Positions 25,333 through 34,009 of a DNA stretch of 64,000 nucleotides are shown here, in pieces. Under the pieces are notes generated by a model. That model worked only from the letters and a program-made list of their open reading frames with translations. It had not been told where the DNA came from and made no database searches. The DNA is from Blastomonas aquatica (GTDB lineage: Bacteria; Pseudomonadota; Alphaproteobacteria; Sphingomonadales; Sphingomonadaceae): NCBI RefSeq assembly GCF_014639875.1, contig NZ_BMGD01000002.1, forward strand, positions 682,001 through 746,000, in the 5' to 3' direction. How positions within the stretch are numbered: position 1 is the first letter of the stretch; the number at the start of each line of letters is the position of its first letter. Made by a program: the position numbers and the translations under genes.

Positions 25333-25812
25333 TCATCCAGGCTTGGGCGCGAGCGGCTCGAGATTGTCGTGAAGCTGCCCCAGCAGCCCAATCAGCTTTT
25401 CGAATTCGTCAGGTTCCAGCCCAATGATCAGGTGCTCGAAAACCGGTGCGGTGGCTTGCCGCGCCTGCGCGAGCCGGGTTTCGCCCACCGGGGCCAGCGC
25501 CACCAGCGTGACCCGCGCGTCGTCTTCGCTGGCAGCCGTGGTGATCAGCCCGGCGGCGACCATACGCTGGATGATTCGGGTCATCGTCGACAGGTTGATC
25601 ACCGCCGCCTCGGCGATCTCACGTGCACCGCGCGGCGACCTTTCGCCCAGAATCATCAGCACGCGCCAGCTCGGAATGTCGAGCCCGATAGCGCGCAGCC
25701 TTTGGTCGATGATGCTGTTGTACCGGCTCACCAGCCGGTTGAGCAGATAGAACGGGTATCGTTTGACCCGAAAAGCGGAATCGCCGGGGTTTCCCGACAT
25801 GAAGGCGTCCAT
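25333..25812 (-). CDS. MarR family transcriptional regulator
   Basis: The 159-residue protein has a winged helix-turn-helix: PSWRVLMILGERSPRGAREI, then AAVINLSTMTRIIQRMVAAG as recognition helix, and the wing DDARVTLVALAPVG. MarR proteins are repressors that leave DNA on binding small, often aromatic or acidic ligands. It is divergent from the DUF885 gene at 25902, with 89 nt between starts. No clear palindrome is seen in that gap. A second Met lies at residue 5. Confidence 0.9.
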   Translation of the reverse strand: MDAFMSGNPGDSAFRVKRYPFYLLNRLVSRYNSIIDQRLRAIGLDIPSWRVLMILGERSPRGAREIAEAAVINLSTMTRIIQRMVAAGLITTAASEDDARVTLVALAPVGETRLAQARQATAPVFEHLIIGLEPDEFEKLIGLLGQLHDNLEPLAPKPG

Positions 25813-25901
25813 GCGCCCGGTTTAGCCGAAATCCGGCGCGATTCAATCCATCGCCGGGCGCACAGCGCGTCCTGCGGATATTCGATGAAAGGCCCTGGCT
25901 G

Positions 25902-27650
25902 ATGAACGTGCAAACCCAAGCTTCAGGTCGCCGCCGGGCCAGCGCACTGGTCCTTGCAGGCGCCGCGATGCTGCTGACCGCCGCGAGCCCATCCAGCTTT
26001 GCCGGGCTGGTCGAGCGCTATGAAAGCTTCTCTGCCGATTACCCGATGGAGGCGGGACGATCCGATCCGTCACGCTCACGCGAGGGCTGGCCCGATGAGA
26101 CACCGGCGGCGATGGCCGTGCGTCGCGCCGAACTGGCCCGCATCGCCGCTGCGCTCGACAGGCTGGATCCTCAAAGCCTTGCCGGCGACGACCGGGTCAA
26201 CCGCGACTATCTGCGCGAACTGGTCGGCTGGCGGATCGAGGGGATCGATTTCGATGAGCGCCGCTTTGCATTTGTCGCGCACGAAGGCTTCTACAACACG
26301 CCCTACGCGCTCGCGCGCGGGCTGGACCTGCGCTCCGAAGCCGAGGCGCAGGCGTGGGTGCAGCGGATGCGCGGTATTCCCGGATACTTCGCCGATCAGA
26401 GGGCCAATCTCGAACGCGGGGTTGCGACCGGCTGGACCCACCCTGCGGTTGTCATCGACGTCGCCGTCGCGGTGTTGCGCAACCAGATCGCGGTTCCGGT
26501 TGCCGAGGATCCTATGCTGGTGGCGCTCAAGGCCTATCCATCGGCGCAGGCCGAAGCGCAACGCCTGATCGAGCAGGAGATCCGCCCGACGCAGCGCGCG
26601 ATGCTGGAGTATATCGACGGTGCTTACCGCTCCAAGGCACGCGCCGATCTGGGCGTCGCAGCGGTGCCTGGGGGCCGTGCCTATTACGATTTCCTGCTGC
26701 GCTATTACACGACCACCGATCTCAGCGCCGAGCAGATCCACGCAATGGGACTGTCCGAAGTCAAGCGAATCCGCGCCGAGATGGACATGGTTATCGCCTC
26801 GACCGGATTTGACGGCAGCTTTGCCGAATGGCTGCATTTTTTGCGTACCGACCCGCAATTCTATGTGACCAGCCGCGAGGGGCTGATCGAGAAATATGCC
26901 GCCGCGTCCAAGCGGATCGACGGGGTGTTGCCGCGCTATTTCTCGGCGCTGCCACGCCAGCCGTTCACCATCGTCCCGGTGCCGCGCGATCTCGAGGAAG
27001 GCTATACCACTGCGCGCGGCGGTGGTGGCGGGGATTTTGCCAAGGGCTTTGCCGGGACGTTCGTCGTCAACACCTCGCACCTCGACCAGCGGCCGTTGTA
27101 CGAGGTGACCGCGCTCAGCCTGCACGAGGCGGCGCCGGGGCATCACACGCATGGCGCGCTCAACAACGAGAACCCGGATCTGCCCTCTTTCCGGCGGTCG
27201 CGCGATCTGCTCGCGTTCCGCGAGGGCTGGGCGCTGTATGCCGAGCGGCTCGGACATGAGATGGGGGTATACCGCGATGCGTATGAACGCTTCGGCAGCC
27301 TTTCGACCGAGATGTGGCGCGCGTGCCGGATGGTGGTCGATACCGGGATCCATGTGATGGGTTGGGATTATGCCCGTGCGCGCCAGTGCTTCGAGGACAA
27401 CACCGCGCTGGCCGATATCAACATCGATACCGAGCTTGCACGCTATATCGGTGCACCGGCAGGTGCAGTGGCCTATAAGGTGGGCGAACTCAAGATCATC
27501 GAACTGCGCCGCCGCGCCGAACAGGCGCTGGGCGAACGGTTCGACATCCGCGGTTTCCACGACTTGATCCTTGCACAGGGGCAACTGCCGATGACACTGC
27601 TCGAGGCGAGGGTGGACACGTGGATCGAAGATCAGTCCGCAAAACGTTGA
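25902..27650 (+). CDS. exported DUF885 protein with intact HEAAPGHH motif
   Basis: The 582-residue protein has an Arg-rich N-terminus and a hydrophobic signal segment ending near SSFAGL. HEAAPGHH is at residues 408–415, then REGWALYAERLG, and towards the C-terminus the conserved IGAPAGAVAYKVGELK. This is the most canonical DUF885 member of the window together with the one at 54612. It is monocistronic between a divergent MarR gene and the convergent iorB gene, whose stop lies 3 nt away. Confidence 0.9.
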   Translation: MNVQTQASGRRRASALVLAGAAMLLTAASPSSFAGLVERYESFSADYPMEAGRSDPSRSREGWPDETPAAMAVRRAELARIAAALDRLDPQSLAGDDRVNRDYLRELVGWRIEGIDFDERRFAFVAHEGFYNTPYALARGLDLRSEAEAQAWVQRMRGIPGYFADQRANLERGVATGWTHPAVVIDVAVAVLRNQIAVPVAEDPMLVALKAYPSAQAEAQRLIEQEIRPTQRAMLEYIDGAYRSKARADLGVAAVPGGRAYYDFLLRYYTTTDLSAEQIHAMGLSEVKRIRAEMDMVIASTGFDGSFAEWLHFLRTDPQFYVTSREGLIEKYAAASKRIDGVLPRYFSALPRQPFTIVPVPRDLEEGYTTARGGGGGDFAKGFAGTFVVNTSHLDQRPLYEVTALSLHEAAPGHHTHGALNNENPDLPSFRRSRDLLAFREGWALYAERLGHEMGVYRDAYERFGSLSTEMWRACRMVVDTGIHVMGWDYARARQCFEDNTALADINIDTELARYIGAPAGAVAYKVGELKIIELRRRAEQALGERFDIRGFHDLILAQGQLPMTLLEARVDTWIEDQSAKR

Positions 27651-27653
27651 GCG

Positions 27654-29087
27654 TCAGCCGGCGAGCGCAACCTCGAGAGCCTCGCCATTTTCGTCGGCCA
27701 AGGCTGCCTCGCGCAACCCGGCAATCGCTGCAGCGGTGAGCCCGCCAGCACGGTAGCGCGCGACGATCCGGTTGAAGTTGTCCAGCCCGCGTTCGAAGGT
27801 GTCGCCATAGCCCTTGATCAGCCGCTGGCATTTGACCAGTTCGAGCGCGACATCGGGTTCGGCGGTCCGGACCATGTCAAGCCAGGCTTGGATCCGCGCC
27901 TGTTCGGTCTGGTAGCGCAAGGTGCTGCGCCGCCAGCGCCGCCCCGCCGCCAGCAGCGAGAGCGTCAAATACCAGCGCAGGCTGGTGGTCTCGACATGCC
28001 GTCCCTTTGTGAAGAACCGGCCGAGCAGGCCCGAGAGCCGGTCGCTTGCCAGAATGCGGCGGCCGATTGTGGCGGGCAGGGTCTCGCAGACCTCTTCCAA
28101 CCGGGGATGCATATATTCGATGAGCTGGACGATCTGGTCATCCCCGGCCTTCACCTCTTCGCGAACCCGCGCAAACCGGGTCTCGCGTACCTTGAGGTCG
28201 GCAACGCGGATCGTGTCTTCGTAAGACATCCACAGGGCAAGATGACGGGCTGCCTCCGTGACAAGATCCGCGCTGCCGGACAGGCTTTCCAGCCTGGTGA
28301 GATAGAGGTCTGCATAGTCGGCATCCTGATAATCCATCAGCCGCCTAACACCCTCAATGGCGAAAGAATGCGCTGCGCGCGGTAGTTTGACGTCAACGCG
28401 CACCTGCAGCGCAAGGCCCGCAGCGGTGGTCGCGGCGCGGTCGACCCTCGCCTGGCGCGGTGTTTCCGATGCACGCGATGCTGCATCGAAACCTGCAGCA
28501 AAGCCGCGCAAATTCGGTTCAATCGCCTTGCCGCCGGCAACGATCGCAGCCTCGAACGCCGCCCGGGGGAAGGGGAGCGCACCACTGGCGGCAAGCGCAC
28601 CGAACATCACCGAACTGATCACGCTGCCCGCGCGATCGGCAGCCGCATCCATGTCGAAACCGATGAAGCGTCGCGCGCGCTCCTTTGCCGCCGTGATGAT
28701 CCTCTCGCCGCTGGCGCGGCCATCGCCCATCGCCGACTTTTCGTCGATCGCATAGACGCGGTGGGTTGATCCGATCAGCACCGTCTTGTCGGTCACGAAC
28801 CCGCGCAGGATCGCGCGGCCCGCTTCCATCAGTTCGGATGCGACGACAATGTCGACATCGCCGGGAACCGGCATCAGCGCGAGCAGTGGCTGCGCGGTGC
28901 CGGTTTTGGGGATCATCTCGACATAATAGACCGTCGCGCCCGTGCGCTGGGCAACACCGGGAACCGAGGTTCCCTGCGTGACGAAGCCGTTGTTGGCGCC
29001 CAGCTGTACGATCCAGTCGGCGAGCACGCCGCCACCCTGGCCGCCAAGGCCCAGAACCGCGATCGAGATACGTCCGGACGTGCTCAT
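27654..29087 (-). CDS. iorB: indolepyruvate:ferredoxin oxidoreductase subunit beta-like
   Basis: The 477-residue subunit starts with the gamma-type domain of 2-oxoacid:acceptor oxidoreductases (AVLGLGGQGGGVLADWIVQ, residues about 10–28) and continues with a C-terminal DUF6537-type domain found in fused or long IorB proteins. Together with IorA it oxidatively decarboxylates an aryl-2-oxoacid to the aryl-acetyl-CoA thioester. The ATG overlaps the last base of the IorA stop (TGATG), so the two are translated together. It is last in the cyclase–iorA–iorB operon. Confidence 0.88.
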   Translation of the reverse strand: MSTSGRISIAVLGLGGQGGGVLADWIVQLGANNGFVTQGTSVPGVAQRTGATVYYVEMIPKTGTAQPLLALMPVPGDVDIVVASELMEAGRAILRGFVTDKTVLIGSTHRVYAIDEKSAMGDGRASGERIITAAKERARRFIGFDMDAAADRAGSVISSVMFGALAASGALPFPRAAFEAAIVAGGKAIEPNLRGFAAGFDAASRASETPRQARVDRAATTAAGLALQVRVDVKLPRAAHSFAIEGVRRLMDYQDADYADLYLTRLESLSGSADLVTEAARHLALWMSYEDTIRVADLKVRETRFARVREEVKAGDDQIVQLIEYMHPRLEEVCETLPATIGRRILASDRLSGLLGRFFTKGRHVETTSLRWYLTLSLLAAGRRWRRSTLRYQTEQARIQAWLDMVRTAEPDVALELVKCQRLIKGYGDTFERGLDNFNRIVARYRAGGLTAAAIAGLREAALADENGEALEVALAG

Positions 29088-31210
29088 CAAAAGGCCCTCG
29101 CGGCGAGTTTGCGCGCGGCTCGGCGCTGCAGGGCACCGATCACCCAGCCACGCAGGCGCTGGCGGATGCGGTCGGCACGGTTGGGATTCGAGATAATCTG
29201 CGCCTTGTAGAATGACGGGCACAGCACCGCTGCATGGCTGACCTCGCCGCACACGCCGCAGCCGACGCAGCTGTTTTCGACATGCGCCACCGGGTCCTGC
29301 CGCAGCGGATCGGGGTTGGCGCGGATCGTCAGCGATGGGCAGCCCGAGAGGCGAATGCAGCTGTGATCGCCGGTGCAGGTGTCGGGATCGACCCCGAAGC
29401 GTTCGCGCACCACACGCTGGCCGGACTTGATCGCCTTGGCGATCTGCGGCTTGATACGGCGCTGGCGGTTGAGCTGGCATTCGGACTGCGCGACCAGCAC
29501 CTTGGGGCCCTTTTCGGGCGAGGTCAGCGCATCGTGGATCGCATCGCGCATGCCTGCGACGTCATAGGTTCGCGTCCGGGTCTTCGCCCAGGTGATGCCG
29601 ACGCCGCGAGCGGCTTTTTCGATCGGGTTGTTGGTGCTGCGCTGGGGTGTCGTCGCCTTGGACGAGAGGATGTCCTGGCCGCCGGTCGCGGCGGAATAGC
29701 CATTGTCGACGATGATCGTCAAATTGTCGTCCTGGTTGAACACCGCATTGCCGATCCCCGATGTCAGACCGTTGTGCCAGAACCCGCCATCGCCCATGAT
29801 CGCCACCGCGCGCTTGCCCTCGGGCTTGAACGCCGACGCGCCCGCGGTGCCCAGACCATAGCCCATCGTGGTGTTGCCGATGTGGAAGGGCGGCAGGATC
29901 GAAAACAGGTGGCAGCCGATATCGGCCGAGACATGGAGCTCGCCGATTTCCTTCTGCACCAGCTTCATCGCAGAGAAGATCGGGCGTTCGGGGCAGCCGG
30001 TGCAGAAGCCTGCGGGGCGCTGCGGCACCGCGGAGGCGGGCAGGGCGGGCGCCGGGGCGGGTAGTTCTTCAGGTGCGCGCGAAGGCGCGTGCGCGCGCAA
30101 GAACTTGGCGACACCCTGCCTGATAACGTCAGCGGTATATTCGCCCGAGCGCGGCAGCATGTCCTTGCCCGCGATCCGGGTGTTGAGATCGGCGCGGCGG
30201 ACCAGCGTGTTGAGCTCGTGCTCGATGAATTCGGGCTGGCCTTCCTCGACGATCAGCACCGCGCTCTTGCCTGCGCAGAACGCCTGAACCTCGTCGGGGA
30301 TCAAGGGATAGGCGACGTTGAGTACATAGACCGGCAGCGCCGCGTTGCCATACGCATCCGACAGGCCGATCAGTTCAAGTGCGCGATTGAGCGAATTGAA
30401 CAGCCCGCCCTGAACGATGATCCCGATGTCATCGTGGGTGGTTCCGAAATGCTCGTTGAGCTTGTGGTCCTGAACGTACTTGATCCCCGCCGGCCAGCGC
30501 TTCTCGATCTTCTCGACCTCGTGCTGAAAGTTTGCGGGTGGCAGCACGATGCGGCTGGTGTCGCGGTGGGGCGACTGCGCGGCCTCGGCGACCGTGAGCG
30601 GTGGCCTGCGGTTGTCGCGTGCGATAAAGCTTCCGGTCATGTGACATGCGCGGACGCGAAGCTCGAGCATCACCGGGGTGTTCGATGCTTCGGACAGCGC
30701 AAAGCCATGCTCGACCATATCGACCAGCAGCGGCAGGCTGGGGCGTGGATCGATCAGCCACATCTGCGATTTCATCGCAAACGCATGGGTGCGTTCCTGC
30801 ATGATCGAGGAACCCTCGCCATAGTCCTCGCCGACGATGATCAGCGCGCCGCCGGTGACCCCGCCCGAGGCGACGTTGGAGAGCGCATCCGAGGCAACAT
30901 TGGTCCCGACCACTGATTTCCACGCGACCGCGCCGCGCAGCGGATAGTTGACCGAAGCCGCCAGCATGGCCGCTGCGGTCGCCTCACTCGCCGAGCTTTC
31001 GAAATGCACGCCGAGCCCGGCCATCAACTCGCTGGCGTCGGCGAACACATCCATCAGGTGGCTGATCGGCGAGCCCTGATAGCCGCCGACATAGGCAACG
31101 CCTGATTGCAGCAGCGCCTTGGTCACCGCCAATATGCCTTCGCCTTCGAAGACCTCGCCCTCGCCGGCCTTGAGCCGCTCGACTTCCGCCTTGAAGGACC
31201 GCTCGGCCAT
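29087..31210 (-). CDS. iorA: indolepyruvate:ferredoxin oxidoreductase subunit alpha-like
   Basis: The 707-residue subunit has the pyrimidine-binding and TPP domains of oxoacid:ferredoxin oxidoreductases. The TPP motif is GDGGFWHNGLTSGIGNAVFN near residue 465, with CTGCPERPIFSAM near 405. The C-terminus carries a ferredoxin-like region (CTGDHSC…CP and CVGCGVCG, then CP) for 4Fe–4S clusters. It works on aromatic 2-oxoacids such as indolepyruvate, using ferredoxin or another acceptor. Such enzymes are best known from anaerobes, so the acceptor in this presumably aerobic organism is unknown. It starts 6 nt after the cyclase stop. Confidence 0.9.
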   Translation of the reverse strand: MAERSFKAEVERLKAGEGEVFEGEGILAVTKALLQSGVAYVGGYQGSPISHLMDVFADASELMAGLGVHFESSASEATAAAMLAASVNYPLRGAVAWKSVVGTNVASDALSNVASGGVTGGALIIVGEDYGEGSSIMQERTHAFAMKSQMWLIDPRPSLPLLVDMVEHGFALSEASNTPVMLELRVRACHMTGSFIARDNRRPPLTVAEAAQSPHRDTSRIVLPPANFQHEVEKIEKRWPAGIKYVQDHKLNEHFGTTHDDIGIIVQGGLFNSLNRALELIGLSDAYGNAALPVYVLNVAYPLIPDEVQAFCAGKSAVLIVEEGQPEFIEHELNTLVRRADLNTRIAGKDMLPRSGEYTADVIRQGVAKFLRAHAPSRAPEELPAPAPALPASAVPQRPAGFCTGCPERPIFSAMKLVQKEIGELHVSADIGCHLFSILPPFHIGNTTMGYGLGTAGASAFKPEGKRAVAIMGDGGFWHNGLTSGIGNAVFNQDDNLTIIVDNGYSAATGGQDILSSKATTPQRSTNNPIEKAARGVGITWAKTRTRTYDVAGMRDAIHDALTSPEKGPKVLVAQSECQLNRQRRIKPQIAKAIKSGQRVVRERFGVDPDTCTGDHSCIRLSGCPSLTIRANPDPLRQDPVAHVENSCVGCGVCGEVSHAAVLCPSFYKAQIISNPNRADRIRQRLRGWVIGALQRRAARKLAARAF

Positions 31211-31216
31211 CTGCGC

Positions 31217-31996
31217 TTACTCGGCCACGAGCGCGAGGACGCGCAACGGGCTGCCTGATCCGCCCTTGATCTTGAGCGGCGCAGAGAAAATCACGCTTCC
31301 CGTGGCGGGCAACTGGTCGAGGTTCTCGAGGCACTGCAGGCCATAGCGGCCGGCAGCGTGGAACAAGGTGTGCGCAGGGTAGGCGGGCTCGAGCAGGTGC
31401 GCCTGGCCGGCATCGGTGCCGATCGTCTCAACCCCCAGACCATGCGCATCGCGCTCATCGACAAGGAACCGGACCGCCTCGGACGAGGGCCCCGGCGTAT
31501 GCGCGCCATCCTCGCGGCGATTGGTATAGGCATCGACATCGCGCTTGGACCAGTCGGTGCGCAGCATGATCCAGCTGCGCGGCGGGATGCGGCCATGCTC
31601 GGCCTCCCAGGCTTCGATGTCGGCAACGGTGAGCAGGTAATCGGGATCGGCGGCGGACTGCTGCGATATGTCGATCACCACGGCAGGCGCGATGAAATCG
31701 GCGGGCGGCACGGTATCGACCGCATTGTTGGCAAGGTCCTTGCCCGAAATCCAGTGCACCGGAGCATCGAAATGCGTGCCGGTGTGCTCGCTGACGGTGA
31801 AGTTGTTCCAGTACCAGGCGACACCACGCTCGTCATAGCGCGAGATCTCTTCCTGGCTGAACCCGGCGCACTGACCGAACTCGGGGGGAAGCACCAATGT
31901 CGGGGTGTCGGGGGACAGCGTCTGGGTCAGATCGACGGTGCGGATGGTGCCCGAAGCGACGGCGGTGGCGAGCTGCTGAAGAATGGCTTGTGTCAT
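31217..31996 (-). CDS. cyclase-family metal-dependent hydrolase (isatin hydrolase/kynurenine formamidase type)
   Basis: The 259-residue protein has the family metal motif HTGTHFDAPVHW near residue 72 and the later conserved segment GTDAGQAHLLEP. Members hydrolyse amide bonds: kynurenine formamidase on N-formylkynurenine and isatin hydrolase on isatin. Length and context (first gene before iorA–iorB) fit either reaction in indole or tryptophan breakdown. No tryptophan 2,3-dioxygenase or kynureninase gene is in this window, which leaves the isatin option open. A perfect 16-bp palindrome lies 38 nt upstream. Confidence 0.82.
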   Translation of the reverse strand: MTQAILQQLATAVASGTIRTVDLTQTLSPDTPTLVLPPEFGQCAGFSQEEISRYDERGVAWYWNNFTVSEHTGTHFDAPVHWISGKDLANNAVDTVPPADFIAPAVVIDISQQSAADPDYLLTVADIEAWEAEHGRIPPRSWIMLRTDWSKRDVDAYTNRREDGAHTPGPSSEAVRFLVDERDAHGLGVETIGTDAGQAHLLEPAYPAHTLFHAAGRYGLQCLENLDQLPATGSVIFSAPLKIKGGSGSPLRVLALVAE

Positions 31997-32033
31997 GCTG
32001 GTCCCCTTATCCTGGTGAAATGTGACTCATTAA

Positions 32034-32049
32034 ACTTGCATATGCAAGT
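32034..32049. promoter_or_regulatory. perfect 16-bp palindrome, candidate MarR-type operator
   Basis: ACTTGCATATGCAAGT is self-complementary over its full length. It lies 38 nt upstream of the cyclase start and 3 nt past the stop of the upstream TPR gene, where the cyclase–ior promoter must be. Size and symmetry suit a MarR or similar dimeric regulator. Confidence 0.65.
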
Positions 32050-32051
32050 AA

Positions 32052-33959
32052 TTATTGTCGAGCTGAATGCTCCCCCGGAACGATGTCGAAGGCGATGGTG
32101 GTGCGATGGCCATCGTCAGCGAAAGGTATGGTTCCGTGGTAGAAATAGGAGGGAAACAGAACCAGCAGCCCGGGTTCCGGACGGACGGTGTGAAGAATCT
32201 GCTCACGCGCGCCCAGATGAAGCCCGGTTTCGCCGAACTTTAGCCAGCCGCTCTGTCCGTCGGCAACCGCATCGGGCACCGCGACATAAAAGACCGCGCT
32301 GATCCAGCCTTCGGGATGGATGTGATTGGTGTGATGCCCCCCGCTGGCGAGCCGCACCGACCACGATCCGGAAAATGCGAACCTGGGTGATTTGCGCGCA
32401 AGGAAGGGATGGCCCGGGTCATCGGGCAGCGCAGCGATATAATCGCCTACAGCCTTTTCGATCATCGCTCGCACCGCTTTTATCTGCGGCACATCGCGGG
32501 TGAGCAGATCATCGGTTGTTTGCGTGCCACCTCGCAATGTTTGTTCGAGCGGGTGCTGTCGCCCGTTGTGGAGCGCGGCCAACGCAGCGTCGAGATCGCG
32601 ATGGAACGTAGCCACATCTCCGGTTTCGGGTGCAAGCAGCGCAGTGCCGATCAACTTGGGATCGATCAGCCAGCGCGCCATCGGGCTTGCGGACAGCCGC
32701 CACACCAGTCCCTGCAGCGCCAGCGCCTGCTGATCCGACGGATCGTCGGCGAGACGCTGCTCAAGCCGTTCGGCTGCATGGGAGAGCCTGTCGGAGATGA
32801 TCAGGCAGCGCGCGGATTCGCGCAAGACCGGCGGATGGCGCGGATCGATCGTCAGCGCAGTGTCATAGGCGGCCATAGCCTGATCCACCAGGCCTGCTGA
32901 CCAGCAGGCCTGGCCGCGCCGGTATTGCAGATCGGCTCCGCCGATCCCGCGCGCCGCAGGACCCGCAAGCAGCGCGGCGGCCTCGTCGGGGCGTCCGCAC
33001 AGCGTCAGCCGGTTGGCCAGGCCAGCCAGCAGGGCAGGGTCATCCGGAGCATGCCCAAGCGCTTGTCGATAGCTGGCCAGGTGCCCCTCGGAATCGCCCT
33101 GCTGCCACAGCAGGCGGCTGAGCGATTCATGGAGAGCAGCGTCGGAGGGGGTGATTTCGATCGCGCGGCGGTAGGCTGTTGCCGCGTCCTCGATACGCGC
33201 CAGATCTTGCAGGCAGTGTCCCAGATTATAGTGTATCCGCGCATCGGCCGGTGCTTGGGCTGCGCAGGTCTGCAGCAACGGTAGCGCCTCTGCCGCGTGT
33301 CCCGCCATCCGCAATGCAACCGCCAGATTGTGCGACCACCCGGCATGGCCTGGCTGCAACCTGAGCGCGGTGCGATAGGCAGCGATTGCCTGCTCGTGAT
33401 CGTGCCGTGCGCTGAACGTCTGAGCCAGCACCGCCCATCCGCGCGCCAGATTGGGTTGGCCGCGCAGCACAGGCTGCAGCGTGGCGCGGGCTTGTTCGGG
33501 CTGGTCCAGGGCGATCTGCGCCAGTGCCAGATTGATCCGCGCGTCGGTATAATCAGGCTTGAGCGCGAGCGCCTCGCGGTAGGCGTTTACCGCGGCGGCG
33601 TTATCGCCCAGTGCGGTCAGGCAGTTGCCAAGATTGTTGTGCACATGCGGCTGGGCCGGTTGCACCACGAGCGAGCGGCGGAACAGCGTGGCAGCCTCCC
33701 TCTGGTCACCCCGTTGGCGGGCCACCATTCCCAGCAGCTGGAGTGCATCGGGCTGCTGTGGGTCGGCAGCGAGTATCTGTGCCAGCAGGCCCTGCGCGTC
33801 ATTCAGCCGACCCGACCGCGCGAGTTCCATCGTCCGGTTCAGCGAACCACCGACGCCTGGTTGTGGTCGTGACCGCTCCACATCGCGCTCCCGCTGCCGC
33901 CATCGCCCGCCCGGACGGCCAGCGCAGCCCATCGAAGCAAATTCGTCTTGTATCGTCAA
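32052..33959 (-). CDS. TPR-repeat protein with C-terminal 2OG-Fe(II) oxygenase-like domain
   Basis: The protein has up to 635 residues. About eleven tetratricopeptide repeats fill residues 45–400 (for example NNLGNCLTALGDNAAAVNAY and YNLGHCLQDLARIEDAATAY). The last 200 residues resemble a putative 2-oxoglutarate/Fe(II) oxygenase: HTNHIHPEGWISAVFYV, SGWLKFGE, LVLFPSYFYHGT and a final HRTTIAFDI Arg for 2OG. Such proteins may hydroxylate partner proteins or small molecules. The N-terminus is uncertain: Mets exist at residues 1, 10 and 44, and the sequence before residue 40 looks unstructured. Confidence 0.8.
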   Translation of the reverse strand: MTIQDEFASMGCAGRPGGRWRQRERDVERSRPQPGVGGSLNRTMELARSGRLNDAQGLLAQILAADPQQPDALQLLGMVARQRGDQREAATLFRRSLVVQPAQPHVHNNLGNCLTALGDNAAAVNAYREALALKPDYTDARINLALAQIALDQPEQARATLQPVLRGQPNLARGWAVLAQTFSARHDHEQAIAAYRTALRLQPGHAGWSHNLAVALRMAGHAAEALPLLQTCAAQAPADARIHYNLGHCLQDLARIEDAATAYRRAIEITPSDAALHESLSRLLWQQGDSEGHLASYRQALGHAPDDPALLAGLANRLTLCGRPDEAAALLAGPAARGIGGADLQYRRGQACWSAGLVDQAMAAYDTALTIDPRHPPVLRESARCLIISDRLSHAAERLEQRLADDPSDQQALALQGLVWRLSASPMARWLIDPKLIGTALLAPETGDVATFHRDLDAALAALHNGRQHPLEQTLRGGTQTTDDLLTRDVPQIKAVRAMIEKAVGDYIAALPDDPGHPFLARKSPRFAFSGSWSVRLASGGHHTNHIHPEGWISAVFYVAVPDAVADGQSGWLKFGETGLHLGAREQILHTVRPEPGLLVLFPSYFYHGTIPFADDGHRTTIAFDIVPGEHSARQ

Positions 33960-34009
33960 GCGAATCGCGCTTTAAATCATATGTAAAGTCACATTTTGTG
34001 GAGATCGAC

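Noticed and set aside
33971..33990. CATATG-centred site before the amidohydrolase as a third full operator
   Set aside because: Only the central six bases are symmetric; the flanks do not pair, so it is not listed as a feature.
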